Below are positions 1-8,235 of a DNA stretch of 42,063 bases, one piece after another (within the stretch, counting starts at the first letter, position 1; the number at the start of each line of letters is the position of its first letter). The position numbers were made by a program, and so were the translations under genes. The notes below the pieces were generated by a model, which saw only the letters and a list, made by a program, of their open reading frames with translations, searched no databases and was not told the DNA's origin. Source of the stretch: Sandarakinorhabdus sp. (GTDB lineage Bacteria > Pseudomonadota > Alphaproteobacteria > Sphingomonadales > Sphingomonadaceae); contig JAIMJL010000015.1 in NCBI GenBank assembly GCA_020693225.1, positions 1-42,063 on the forward strand, in the 5' to 3' direction.

Positions 1-8
1 GGCAAAAA

Positions 9-1577
9 TTATTCCCACTCGATTGTTCCGGGCGGCTTCGACGTATAGTCGTAAACCACGCGGTTGATGCCTTTGATCTCGTTCACAATCCGCGTCGCAA
101 CGCGGGCCAAAAAGGCACTTTCGAAGGGGTAGATATCGGCCGTCATGCCATCCACGGAGGTAACGGCGCGCAGCGCGCAGACCTTGTCGTAGGTGCGGCC
201 ATCTCCCATCACCCCAACGGTGCGCACGGGAAGGAGAACGGCAAACGCCTGCCAGATTTCGTCGTATAGCCCGGCATTGCGGATCTCTTCCAGATAGATG
301 GCATCGGCCTGCCGCAGCGTATCGCAGGCCTCCTTCGTCACTTCGCCCGGGATGCGGATGGCAAGGCCCGGCCCGGGGAAGGGATGCCGGCCCACAAACA
401 CATCAGGCAGGCCCAGCTCGCGGCCAAGGGCGCGGACTTCGTCCTTGAACAGCTCGCGCAGTGGCTCGACCAGGGCCATGTTCATGCGCTCCGGCAAGCC
501 GCCGACATTGTGGTGTGATTTGATGGTGACCGAAGGCCCGCCCGTGAACGACACGCTTTCGATCACATCCGGATACAGCGTCCCCTGCGCCAGGAACTTT
601 GCGCCGCCCACCTTGTGTGCCTCGGCATCGAACACCTCGATGAAGGTCTTGCCGATGAACTTGCGCTTGGCCTCCGGATCGCTAACGCCGGCAAGGCCCG
701 ACAGGAACTGCGCGCTCGCATCGACATGCACCAGCCGGATGTGGAAGTGGTCGCGAAACAGCGTGACGACCTGCTCCGCCTCGCCCAGGCGCATCAGGCC
801 GTGATCCACGAAAACACATGTGAGCTGGTCGCCGATTGCTTCGTGGATCAGAACCGCTGCAACGGCCGAATCGACGCCGCCCGATAGCCCGCAGATGACC
901 TGGCCGCTGCCGACCTGGGCGCGGATTTCGGCGAGTTTGGTCTCGCGGAAGCTCGCCATGCTCCACACCGGCTGCGCCGCACAGACCTTCAGCACGAAGT
1001 TTTCGATCAGCGCCCTGCCATCCGGAGTGTGCACGACTTCGGGGTGAAACTGGACACCGTAGAAATGCCGGGCTTCGTCGGCCACGAAGGCGAAGGGTGC
1101 GCCTTGCGAGCGGGCGACAACGGAAAATCCGTCTGGCAAGGCCTCCACCCGGTCGCCGTGACTCATCCAGACACTGGCCGATTGGTGCAGCACCCAGACG
1201 CCGTCAAACAGGGCGCAGGGCTGCACCACTTCGATTTCCGCGCGGCCGAATTCGCGCGTGGTGCCAGCTGCGACCCGGCCCCCCAGCGCCTGCACCATGG
1301 CCTGCTGGCCATAGCAGATACCCAGCACCGGGATGCCGGCCGCCAGCACCTCCGGAGCCAGGGCCGGCGCTGTCGCTTCGGTCACACTGGCCGGGCCACC
1401 AGACAGTATGATACCCTTGGGCCGGAAGCGGGCGATGGCCGCAGCGGCAGCGTGGAACGGCACAATCTCGCAATAGACATGCGCCTCGCGCACCCGGCGG
1501 GCGATCAGCTGGGTGACCTGGCTGCCGAAATCCAGGATCAGGATGATGTTGTCTGCGGCGGAAGCGGGGACTGTCAT
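9..1577 (-). CDS. guaA: GMP synthase (glutamine-hydrolysing)
   Basis: Converts XMP to GMP using ATP and the amide nitrogen of glutamine, the last step of guanine nucleotide synthesis in the cytoplasm. The N-terminal class I glutamine amidotransferase domain is visible with the nucleophile motif GICYGQQ (Cys about residue 88) and the FHPE motif that carries the catalytic His and Glu. The ATP-pyrophosphatase domain follows with its SGGVDS P-loop, and the C-terminal dimerisation domain ends in KPPGTIEWE, a family hallmark. At 522 residues it is full length. I chose ATG at 1577 ([10 protein letters not shown]); an in-frame start 18 bases upstream adds only MLYAPA. It lies 41 bases downstream of the isoaspartyl peptidase gene on the same strand, so read-through is possible, but the two are functionally unrelated. 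Confidence 0.97.
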   Translation of the reverse strand: MTVPASAADNIILILDFGSQVTQLIARRVREAHVYCEIVPFHAAAAAIARFRPKGIILSGGPASVTEATAPALAPEVLAAGIPVLGICYGQQAMVQALGGRVAAGTTREFGRAEIEVVQPCALFDGVWVLHQSASVWMSHGDRVEALPDGFSVVARSQGAPFAFVADEARHFYGVQFHPEVVHTPDGRALIENFVLKVCAAQPVWSMASFRETKLAEIRAQVGSGQVICGLSGGVDSAVAAVLIHEAIGDQLTCVFVDHGLMRLGEAEQVVTLFRDHFHIRLVHVDASAQFLSGLAGVSDPEAKRKFIGKTFIEVFDAEAHKVGGAKFLAQGTLYPDVIESVSFTGGPSVTIKSHHNVGGLPERMNMALVEPLRELFKDEVRALGRELGLPDVFVGRHPFPGPGLAIRIPGEVTKEACDTLRQADAIYLEEIRNAGLYDEIWQAFAVLLPVRTVGVMGDGRTYDKVCALRAVTSVDGMTADIYPFESAFLARVATRIVNEIKGINRVVYDYTSKPPGTIEWE

Positions 1578-1618
1578 GGCGGGCGCATAAAGCAAAGTTG
1601 CCGGGCGGGAAACCCGCG

Positions 1619-2503
1619 CTATGCGATCAGCACCTCGGTTGGCCCGCGCGAGCCGGCGAAGGCGCGCTTCATGCCGCCGGAATTGAAGGCAAAGCTGTGG
1701 TTGCCGACGCGATCGATGGCGATCACGCCGCCGTCTCCCCCCAGTTCGCCGACGCGGGCGATCATCGCGCGGGTTGCGCTATCGAGCGGCTCACCGCCAT
1801 AGCGCATGCGGGCGGCTACATCGCCGGCGCCGCCAGACAAGATGAACATCTCGCCGATGCCGGTGCAGCTGAGCGCCACCTGCGAATCGGCCCAGGTGCC
1901 GATCCCCGGAAGCGGGGTATCGCCCACGCGGCCCGGTCGCTTGCCGAACAGGCCGCCGGTAGATGTTCCTGCCGCCAGCCGCCCCTGCACGTCCAGCGCC
2001 ACCGCACCCACCGTTCCATGCGAAAGCATGTCGGCCTCGGCATCGATATCGGCCTGCTCCACGCCCACCGGCATGCGGAACCATGCCGGATCGTTGCCGA
2101 TTTCCGGCAGCTCCTTTTCGCGCGCGAAGTCGGTCGCGCCCGCGCCGGCCAGCAACACATGCGGGGTAAGCTCCATCACCGCGCGCGCAGCGCGGATCGG
2201 GCTTTGCACATTGCGGATCGCGCACACCGCACCGGCGCGCGGCCGGGATCCATCCATGATCGACGCATCAAACTCCACCACGCCGGCGCGGTTGGGCGAA
2301 GCGCCTCGCCCCGCCACATAGAGTCCGGAAGCCTCGAGCTCCCCCACCGCCCAGTCCACACAATCGAGCGCCGACAGGCCTTCAGCCAATCTGGCCCGTC
2401 CGGCGGCAGCCAGCTCGGCCAGATGGGCTTCTACCAGGCGATAGTCCCGGCCGGGTGTCACGCCGGCTCCTCCGTGCAGGGCCAGGGCAAAGGGCTTGGT
2501 CAT
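1619..2503 (-). CDS. Isoaspartyl peptidase / plant-type L-asparaginase
   Basis: An N-terminal nucleophile hydrolase of the plant-type asparaginase family (peptidase T2). The family cleaves beta-aspartyl dipeptides and often L-asparagine. The catalytic threonine sits in [10 protein letters not shown] (Thr164 of 294), where autoproteolysis would split the precursor into alpha and beta chains. The substrate-binding [16 protein letters not shown] segment follows at about 191-206 and STGG is at 181-184. There is no signal peptide, so the enzyme should be cytoplasmic. Its ATG overlaps the stop codon of the cyanophycinase-like gene by 4 bases (ATGA), implying translational coupling. Known cyanophycin pathways use exactly this pair: cyanophycinase releases beta-Asp-Arg and an isoaspartyl peptidase splits it. 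That the substrate here is beta-Asp-Arg is inferred from context. Confidence 0.93.
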   Translation of the reverse strand: MTKPFALALHGGAGVTPGRDYRLVEAHLAELAAAGRARLAEGLSALDCVDWAVGELEASGLYVAGRGASPNRAGVVEFDASIMDGSRPRAGAVCAIRNVQSPIRAARAVMELTPHVLLAGAGATDFAREKELPEIGNDPAWFRMPVGVEQADIDAEADMLSHGTVGAVALDVQGRLAAGTSTGGLFGKRPGRVGDTPLPGIGTWADSQVALSCTGIGEMFILSGGAGDVAARMRYGGEPLDSATRAMIARVGELGGDGGVIAIDRVGNHSFAFNSGGMKRAFAGSRGPTEVLIA

Positions 2504-3480
2504 GGGTGGCTTTCTTGCAGAGGAAAGGGGCCGATAGCAAAGGCGATTCCTTGCCCGGTCAGGGTAGAGAGGTCGAGGGCGTCGCCCGTACGAAGCCTGG
2601 CGATGGCCACAGCATCGGCGGAAAAGGGCTTTCGGCCAGATGTGCGCGTTGCTTTGCGAGCGTCGACGAGAGTGACCATTCCGGAGCCCAGCACCTGCGC
2701 GCGATTGTCGGCCAGATCGACGACCAATGCCGTGTCTTCATCGATTCCAAATCCCAGCCGGACGGGTGTGTCCAGCTCGAACAGCGCCCGTGTCAGGCGC
2801 CCGAGCCGATCCCGCTGGGTGAAATGCTGATCGACCAGGCCGCGTGGCAGAAAGCCGAGGCCTTCGCCAAGCACCAGCGCGGTGTCGGATTCGTCGGCAT
2901 GCAGGGTCGTCCGCACCGGCCGGGTCAAAGCCCCGCGACTGGTTCCGTTCAGGATCATCCGCCGGCTCATGATGGCAGCCCCCGCCGAGGTGCCGCCGAT
3001 CACGGCGCCCGCTTGCAGCCGCGAGCGGATGGCCGCCAGCATCGGCGAATCCGCGCCATCCTTTTGCACCAGCGCCGCGCGGATTCGCGATTGATCCCCG
3101 CCGGCAAACCAGATCGCCCCGGCTTTGGTGATTTTTTCGATCTCCTCCGGGTTGGATGCATTGCTTGCCCAAAGGCTTTCATCAACGTCAGGCGTTTCCG
3201 GATCATCCACGCTCGCCACATGCACCAGCACGACGTCCGCCGGATCGGCTCCGTGTCGCGCAAGGGCCGCAGCCAGTCGCCTTGCGGAGCCAGCCGGTTC
3301 GCCCGAAGCCGCCGGGATGACCGCGATCGTTGGCGCGTCGGCCAATCGCCGCTCCAGAAAGGCCTGGTGCACGGCCGCATTGTCCGCCGAAAGCGCGCCC
3401 CCCACAATCACCAGCGATCCCGGTGCTGCAACAGCGGGCCATGCCACCAACGCGGCCAGCAGCAGTGTCACTACCCGCAT
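2500..3480 (-). CDS. Cyanophycinase-like S51 family peptidase, secreted
   Basis: A serine peptidase of the S51/cyanophycinase family. It keeps the nucleophile elbow GGTSAGA (Ser165) and the preceding WFAGGDQSR segment typical of cyanophycinases, which cut the Asp backbone-Arg polymer to beta-Asp-Arg dipeptides. I chose ATG at 3480 because it begins a clean signal peptide (MRVVTLLLAALVAWPAVAA, cleavage after about residue 19) and touches the stop of the upstream carrier gene (TGATG). A longer in-frame reading to 3603 would bury the signal peptide inside that gene. The mature protein of about 307 residues would be periplasmic or extracellular, as in known extracellular cyanophycinases rather than the intracellular CphB. 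Another beta-aspartyl peptide as substrate cannot be excluded. Confidence 0.88.
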   Translation of the reverse strand: MRVVTLLLAALVAWPAVAAPGSLVIVGGALSADNAAVHQAFLERRLADAPTIAVIPAASGEPAGSARRLAAALARHGADPADVVLVHVASVDDPETPDVDESLWASNASNPEEIEKITKAGAIWFAGGDQSRIRAALVQKDGADSPMLAAIRSRLQAGAVIGGTSAGAAIMSRRMILNGTSRGALTRPVRTTLHADESDTALVLGEGLGFLPRGLVDQHFTQRDRLGRLTRALFELDTPVRLGFGIDEDTALVVDLADNRAQVLGSGMVTLVDARKATRTSGRKPFSADAVAIARLRTGDALDLSTLTGQGIAFAIGPFPLQESHP

Positions 3481-4943
3481 CAGGCGAACCCCATTCCATG
3501 TGCGGCGATCACGCAAGCCGACGCCATCGCCATCAAGCCAAGCATCGGCTTCCAGATGAATCGCAGCCATGTGCCATAATCCACCCGTGCGGCCGCAAGG
3601 CACCCCATCAGCACCGCGCCGGTCGGGAAAAAGATGTTGGTGAAGCCATCACCGAACTGAAACGCCAGCACCGCCGTCTGTCGCGTGACGCCCGAAAGAT
3701 CGGCCAGCGGCGCCATCAGCGGCATGGTCACCGCCGCCTGACCGGAGCCGGAGGAAATCACGAAGTTGATGCCCGATTGCACAACCAGCATGCCCCATGC
3801 GGTCAGCCAGTCCGGCAACGCCGCGGTAAACCCGGCGGCATTGTGCAGCATCGTGTTGAGCAGGCTGAACTGGTCCGGCTGATCTCCGCCGGCGATCAGC
3901 ATGATGCCCTTGGCGAAGCCAACCACCAACACCGCAGGGAGCAGGCCGGCAGCCCCCTCGCGGAATGCGGCCGCCAGCGCATTCGGTCCTTGCACAAGAC
4001 CAGCAGCCCAGCCGACCAGCCCGATTGCCAGCCCCATCACCATGAACTGGGCCGCGATTTCGGGCAGAAAATAGCCGTGAACCACCACGCCCCAGGCCAC
4101 CCAGGATATGGCCGCCAGAAGCAGCAGCAGGATGAAAGTATCGCCGCGCCGCAAGCCCTGCTGTCCCGAAACACCAGCATCTGCACGCAGCAGATACTGG
4201 CGGTCGGCAGCATAGGTCAGCGAAGCCTGCGGATTGCGCCGGATATGGCGGGCATAGAAGAAGGTCGCCGCTGCACCGCTGGCGGTGAACAGCGCGAAGA
4301 TCGCCAGTCGCACTTCCAGGCCGGACAGAATCGGCACTCCGGCAATGCTCTGGGCGACCACCAGGCTGAACGGATTCATCCAGCTGGTGCCAAAGCCGAT
4401 CTGTGTGGCAACAAGGCAGGCCAGAAGCGCGGTCAGGCTGTCATAGCCGGCTCGAACCAGCGCCGGAGTCAGGATCAGCATCAGCGCGATGGCTTCTTCC
4501 CCCATGCCGAAAACCGCGCCACACACCGCAAACACCAGGAACAGAACAACCACCAGCCCATCGGATGCGGTGCGACCGGTCAGCAGCCGTGCCAGGGCAC
4601 GGTCGATCGTGCCGGTTGCCGAAAGCATGCCGAACACGCCTCCCACCACCAGCAGAAATCCCATCAGTCCGATCGTCGCCCCCATGCGACTGCCGCTCAC
4701 CAGCCCTTCAAACAGCAGGTTGGCAAAGCCCACCGTGCCATCGGTGCCGAAGAAGGGCGCCGGCATCGGACTGCTCGCCGATTCGAAGCTGCCCGGCACG
4801 AGTCGCGGCGGCTGGCCATCCAGCAGCTGGAACCGGCCCGGCGTGAACAGGAAGGTGGAAATCCAGGCGGCAAGGGCCAGCAGCAGCACGATGACAAGCG
4901 CATCGGGCATGCGCACGCTGCGCGCAGCAGGAGGCTCGGCCAT
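3480..4943 (-). CDS. YfcC/DcuC-family membrane carrier
   Basis: A polytopic inner-membrane protein of 487 residues with a dozen or so hydrophobic segments, related to the YfcC (C4-dicarboxylate / basic amino acid carrier) family. The family-typical stretch QSGINFVISSGSGQAAVTMP is near residue 380, followed by LADLSGVTRQTAVLAFQFGD. The start is set at ATG 4943, preceded by an AAAGG ribosome-binding site 7 bases away; a TTG 18 bases upstream is possible. It overlaps the cyanophycinase-like gene by one base and lies downstream of the TonB receptor, so I infer that it moves the released beta-aspartyl dipeptide, or Asp or Arg, across the inner membrane. The substrate is not shown by the sequence. 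Confidence 0.85.
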   Translation of the reverse strand: MAEPPAARSVRMPDALVIVLLLALAAWISTFLFTPGRFQLLDGQPPRLVPGSFESASSPMPAPFFGTDGTVGFANLLFEGLVSGSRMGATIGLMGFLLVVGGVFGMLSATGTIDRALARLLTGRTASDGLVVVLFLVFAVCGAVFGMGEEAIALMLILTPALVRAGYDSLTALLACLVATQIGFGTSWMNPFSLVVAQSIAGVPILSGLEVRLAIFALFTASGAAATFFYARHIRRNPQASLTYAADRQYLLRADAGVSGQQGLRRGDTFILLLLLAAISWVAWGVVVHGYFLPEIAAQFMVMGLAIGLVGWAAGLVQGPNALAAAFREGAAGLLPAVLVVGFAKGIMLIAGGDQPDQFSLLNTMLHNAAGFTAALPDWLTAWGMLVVQSGINFVISSGSGQAAVTMPLMAPLADLSGVTRQTAVLAFQFGDGFTNIFFPTGAVLMGCLAAARVDYGTWLRFIWKPMLGLMAMASACVIAAHGMGFA

Positions 4944-4966
4944 GGTGTGCCTTTCGCTCAAAATGA

Positions 4967-5000
4967 TGGCTCTCTGGCGGGCATGCCCGCCAGAGAGCCA
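4967..5000. repeat. 34-bp perfect palindrome between receptor and carrier genes
   Basis: Both arms of 17 bases pair without a mismatch (left arm TGGCTCTCTGGCGGGCA), giving a very stable hairpin in RNA. It starts 9 bases after the receptor stop codon and ends 24 bases before the carrier ATG. On the minus strand it is followed by ATCATTTTGAG, only a short T run. Likely roles are a leaky terminator or a 3' stabiliser that lets the receptor mRNA accumulate above the downstream genes. A dyad-symmetric protein site is an alternative. Confidence 0.8.
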
Positions 5001-5008
5001 ACAGGCAA

Positions 5009-7849
5009 TCAGAAGCGGTGCGTCAACCGCGCCGAAACAAAGCGGCCGACAAGGTCGTGGTTGAAGCGATCGACATTGGCGGTCGAACCCAGCACCAGCG
5101 GCGGCGTCTTGTCGAAGATGTTGCGGACGTTGAGCGCGACCGTGGTGTTCTTCTGAAGGTCGTAGCGCAGGTTTGCATCCATCGTGAAATAGCTGTCCAC
5201 ATTCACGATTGTTCCGGGTGCCAGGCCCACCGCTTCCAGCGTGCGGGTGTCGGGATCATCCCGGTAGCCGCTGGTGTAGAAGCCCGAGAGCGTCGCGCCG
5301 AACGGGCCATTGCGCCAGCGCACGCGGCCGGTCGCCACGAATTTCGGATAGAGATAGTCACCTGCCAGCTCTTCCAAGGGCGAGTTCGGCGACGCCTTGC
5401 GATCGAACTTGATCAGATAGGTTGCATCGAACAGCAGGGTGAACTTGCCGATGCCGGTTTCGGGCAGATAGTGGGTGTAGGATACATCGATCCCCTGCGT
5501 TTTCTGGAAGCCCAGATTGTCCAGCTGGAACTGGCCATCTGTCACGATGGCCGAAACGATATTGCCCTGTCCGTCGCGCACGATGTTGCGCGCCTCCAGG
5601 CCCGGCGTGCCGGTCGGCAGTTCATTCTGGCCAACCACCGGGAACTCGCCCGCCAGCGCCCGGCGGATGAAATCGCTTTCGTCGATGCCCACCAGATTGC
5701 GGTGATCGATGTTCCAGTAATCCAGCTTCAGCTCGATGTCCGGTGTTGGCAGGAACACCGCGCCAACGCCCCAGGTGGTGGCATCCTCGGCTTCGAGGTT
5801 GGGATTGCCCACCTCTTCCGACAAAAGCGCTTGCCCGGTGGCCAGCGGATTGCCGCCGCAGGCTTGCGGTGTTTCGGCGCAGCGGACCCGGAACGATGAC
5901 AGCAGCACACCCGCACCCGATTGCGCCAGGCTCGGCGCCCGGAACGATGTGGAGAAATTGCCACGCAGGATCAGCTGCTCCAGCGGCTGCCAGCGCACTG
6001 TGATCTTGGGGTTAAAGTCGCTGCCGAAATCGTCATATTTGTCGAAGCGGCCTGCCAGTTGCACATCCAGCGAGTCCGCCACGGGCACATACAGTTCGCC
6101 GAACAGCGAAATCTGCTTGCGCGATGCGCTCGCGCTGGTGGACGAGAAGCCCAGGATCGGCTCCGGATTGGCACTGGTTGCCACCGCTTCGCCCGATGGC
6201 CGGTCGCTCACGCTTTCGCTGCGCCATTCGGCACCGATGGCCGCCTTCACGGTGCGGCCGTTGAAGCTGAACAGATCGCCCGATGCCACCGCATCGAATT
6301 GCAGGCTGCGCGACGAACCGCGCCGCTCGGCAGTGGTTTCCAGCAGCTCGCGAACGCCATCGGCCTGGGTTCCCTGCCCGCCGAACGGATTGTACCACAA
6401 GGTTTTCTTGCCGGCCGCCTCGCAGGTGTTGCCAACATAGTTGGCCGTGGGCCGGGCCGCATTCACGGTCCAGCGGTTCACCCGGCTGCCATCGGTGCAG
6501 ATGTTGCCAAGGTTCAGGTCGTAAAAGGCGCCGGAGCGCACAAGGCCTGACGTGCCCTTCTGCACCCGATCGTTGCCGCCGGTGGTCATGGTGGTGCGCA
6601 CGTTCCAGCCGAAGCCTGTTTCGATGTCGAAGCCGGTGGTCAGGCGATAGCTGTCAGAGCGGATTTCCACGCCGCGCGGATCGGGATATTTGCCCCACGC
6701 GAAAATCGGGAACTCATAGAAGCAGGAAAAGCGCCGGCAGCCGCCTTCTGCTGCCAGATCGGCCTTCAAGGCATCGGGATAGTTGGGGTTTTCCGGATCG
6801 GTCGGCGTGCGCGAGAAATTCGCCGGCGAGGTTACGCTGGAGCTGTCGGTGCGCGAGTAGATGAACTCGTTGAACCAGGTGAAGCTGTCGCTGATTTCCA
6901 TCCGGTGCGAGGCAACGCCGCCAAAGCTTTCCAGCTCGGCATCGGCGGTGACAAACGCATTGGTGTTCACGGTGCAAAATTCGCCCAGATCACCCTCGCC
7001 GAACTGGTCGGCCGGGCAACCCGCGCCGCCCGGGCCTTCGGTCTGATCGAATTCCATCGAGAAGAGATCGTTGAAGCTCGGGTAAAAGCCCTGTTGCGAG
7101 GGCCGCAGGCTGTTGGCGGAAATCTCCCGGTCGCGCAGGTAGAAGGCGTTGCGCTTGTAATATTGCCCCACGAGCGTGAAGTGATGGTCGCCGGCGCGGA
7201 AACCCGCCACACCCGACACGCGGAAGCGGCCCTCGTTGCTGCCGGCGGTCGAATCGCCATAGCTGGCTTCCAGTTCCAGCCCTTCGAAATCGTCGCGCAG
7301 CACGAAATTGACCACACCGGCAACCGCGTCCGCCCCATAGAGAGCCGATGAGCCATTGGGCAGAACATCGACACGCTTGATCGCGGCATCGGGAATCGAA
7401 TTGATGTCGATGAAGCTTTCCTGGCCGTTGGCAAAGGAGGAGATCGACGCGCGACGTCCGTTGATCAAGGTGAGCGTCGCTGAAACCCCCAGTCCACGCA
7501 ACGAGACCCCGGCCGATCCGGTCGGCGTGTCACCGGACAGCGGCCCCGAATTGGCGGTGGAGAAGGTGCCGCGCCCGCCGCGCGTCTGCGGCAGATCCTT
7601 CAGCACATCGATGATGGAGCTGGCGCCGGTTTCCAGTATGGCTTCGCGATCCAGCGTGATGGCCTGCACCCCGCCTTTCAGATCCAACCCCCGGATGAGG
7701 GTGCCGGTTACGGTGATGTCTTCTGCGGAAACTTGGGCTTCCGGGCCGGTGGCAACAGGGTCCGCCGTTTGGGCAAGCAGCGGGCTGGCAAGGGCAACCG
7801 CAATGATGGCGGCAAGCGGACGGGTGGATTGGGTGGTGAAAGAATGCAT
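5009..7849 (-). CDS. TonB-dependent outer membrane receptor
   Basis: A 946-residue outer-membrane receptor for energised uptake of a large or scarce solute. It has an N-terminal signal peptide ending near LASPLLAQT, then a plug domain at about 45-180 with ITVTGTLI, SLRGLGVSATLTLINGRR and SSALYGADAVAGVVNF. The long 22-strand barrel finishes at ARLTHRF with the expected terminal Phe. No N-terminal secretin/STN signalling extension is seen, so it is a transport-only receptor. The ATG at 7849 has an AAGGGG ribosome-binding site. It heads the operon with the YfcC carrier, the secreted cyanophycinase-like peptidase and the isoaspartyl peptidase; this context suggests cyanophycin fragments or beta-aspartyl peptides as ligand, which is inference. 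Confidence 0.94.
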   Translation of the reverse strand: MHSFTTQSTRPLAAIIAVALASPLLAQTADPVATGPEAQVSAEDITVTGTLIRGLDLKGGVQAITLDREAILETGASSIIDVLKDLPQTRGGRGTFSTANSGPLSGDTPTGSAGVSLRGLGVSATLTLINGRRASISSFANGQESFIDINSIPDAAIKRVDVLPNGSSALYGADAVAGVVNFVLRDDFEGLELEASYGDSTAGSNEGRFRVSGVAGFRAGDHHFTLVGQYYKRNAFYLRDREISANSLRPSQQGFYPSFNDLFSMEFDQTEGPGGAGCPADQFGEGDLGEFCTVNTNAFVTADAELESFGGVASHRMEISDSFTWFNEFIYSRTDSSSVTSPANFSRTPTDPENPNYPDALKADLAAEGGCRRFSCFYEFPIFAWGKYPDPRGVEIRSDSYRLTTGFDIETGFGWNVRTTMTTGGNDRVQKGTSGLVRSGAFYDLNLGNICTDGSRVNRWTVNAARPTANYVGNTCEAAGKKTLWYNPFGGQGTQADGVRELLETTAERRGSSRSLQFDAVASGDLFSFNGRTVKAAIGAEWRSESVSDRPSGEAVATSANPEPILGFSSTSASASRKQISLFGELYVPVADSLDVQLAGRFDKYDDFGSDFNPKITVRWQPLEQLILRGNFSTSFRAPSLAQSGAGVLLSSFRVRCAETPQACGGNPLATGQALLSEEVGNPNLEAEDATTWGVGAVFLPTPDIELKLDYWNIDHRNLVGIDESDFIRRALAGEFPVVGQNELPTGTPGLEARNIVRDGQGNIVSAIVTDGQFQLDNLGFQKTQGIDVSYTHYLPETGIGKFTLLFDATYLIKFDRKASPNSPLEELAGDYLYPKFVATGRVRWRNGPFGATLSGFYTSGYRDDPDTRTLEAVGLAPGTIVNVDSYFTMDANLRYDLQKNTTVALNVRNIFDKTPPLVLGSTANVDRFNHDLVGRFVSARLTHRF

Positions 7850-7924
7850 GGGGGTTCCCCTTTTGTCGAAATGGCCAGAAAGCCGGACGGCAGGGGACGC
7901 ATGCTGGTGCGATGATGACTGCTG

Positions 7925-7968
7925 GCGGACATGTGTCCGCGAGACCGGTCTCAGCCGGCTTCTGTCAA
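7925..7968 (-). promoter_or_regulatory. Putative receptor-operon control region with two inverted repeats
   Basis: A perfect 12-bp palindrome GAGACCGGTCTC (7941-7952) abuts a 7-2-7 inverted repeat GCGGACA-TG-TGTCCGC (7925-7940). A consensus -35 hexamer TTGACA reads toward the receptor at 7968-7963. A -10 at the usual 17-base distance would fall on the repeats but reads GTCTCG, which is not convincing, so the promoter may depend on an activator or another sigma factor. The repeats look like operator half-sites; the regulator is not in the window. Confidence 0.45.
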
Positions 7969-7972
7969 ACCC

Positions 7973-8011
7973 TGCGCCCGCAGCTGGCCGGCAGCAGCCG
8001 GCCCGGGCGCA
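7973..8011 (-). terminator. Two-part GC-rich hairpin, possible terminator
   Basis: An inner 7-bp stem GGCCGGC/GCCGGCC closes a 4-base AGCA loop. An outer 7-bp stem TGCGCCC/GGGCGCA encloses it with an asymmetric internal loop. Neither side has a T run, so intrinsic termination is uncertain. It would insulate the receptor promoter from upstream minus-strand transcription coming from purH and the exporter gene. Confidence 0.4.
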
Positions 8012-8017
8012 AAGGCG

Positions 8018-8191
8018 CTATTCGTTGAAATAGGCGGTCAGGTGATATTGCACCGAGCGCCGGACAAGAACCTGATGCCGCGAGCGGGATGCCGCGCGAG
8101 AGATGGATTCGGAAAGCAGGGCCAAGGTTTCTTGCACGAATTGCGCCTTAATGATGCGCTTCCCGGCATGCAAGCCCCTTTTGCCAGCCAT
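8018..8191 (-). CDS. Possible 57-residue small protein, unrecognised
   Basis: An open frame starting at ATG 8191 gives a basic, helix-prone peptide (middle part FVQETLALLSESISRAASRS, ending HLTAYFNE). Codon third positions are moderately GC-rich, as in the neighbours. No Shine-Dalgarno sequence precedes the ATG, the frame also runs open upstream into the exporter gene, and I recognise no family. It begins 44 bases after the exporter stop and ends just before the hairpin at 8011, so it could be the last gene of the purH-exporter unit or a chance frame. Confidence 0.22.
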   Translation of the reverse strand: MAGKRGLHAGKRIIKAQFVQETLALLSESISRAASRSRHQVLVRRSVQYHLTAYFNE

Positions 8192-8235
8192 GCGCTGAAT
8201 GGAGGAACAGCTTGCCTTGCCGCTCTGCTCCGCCG

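Larger units (their letters stand above)
7850..8235. other. 386-bp intergenic region upstream of the receptor operon
   Basis: The only gap longer than 300 bases. Read on the minus strand toward the receptor it holds, in order: a doubtful 57-codon frame (8191-8018), a strong two-part hairpin (8011-7973), a TTGACA hexamer (7968-7963), two adjoining inverted repeats (7952-7925) and about 75 bases of leader ending in the receptor ribosome-binding site. The arrangement fits the end of one transcription unit followed by a regulated promoter. Confidence 0.6.

Noticed and set aside
1601-1617. Short hairpin GCGGG-AAA-CCCGC between the isoaspartyl peptidase and guaA genes as a terminator
   Set aside because: Only five base pairs and no T run; too weak to call.
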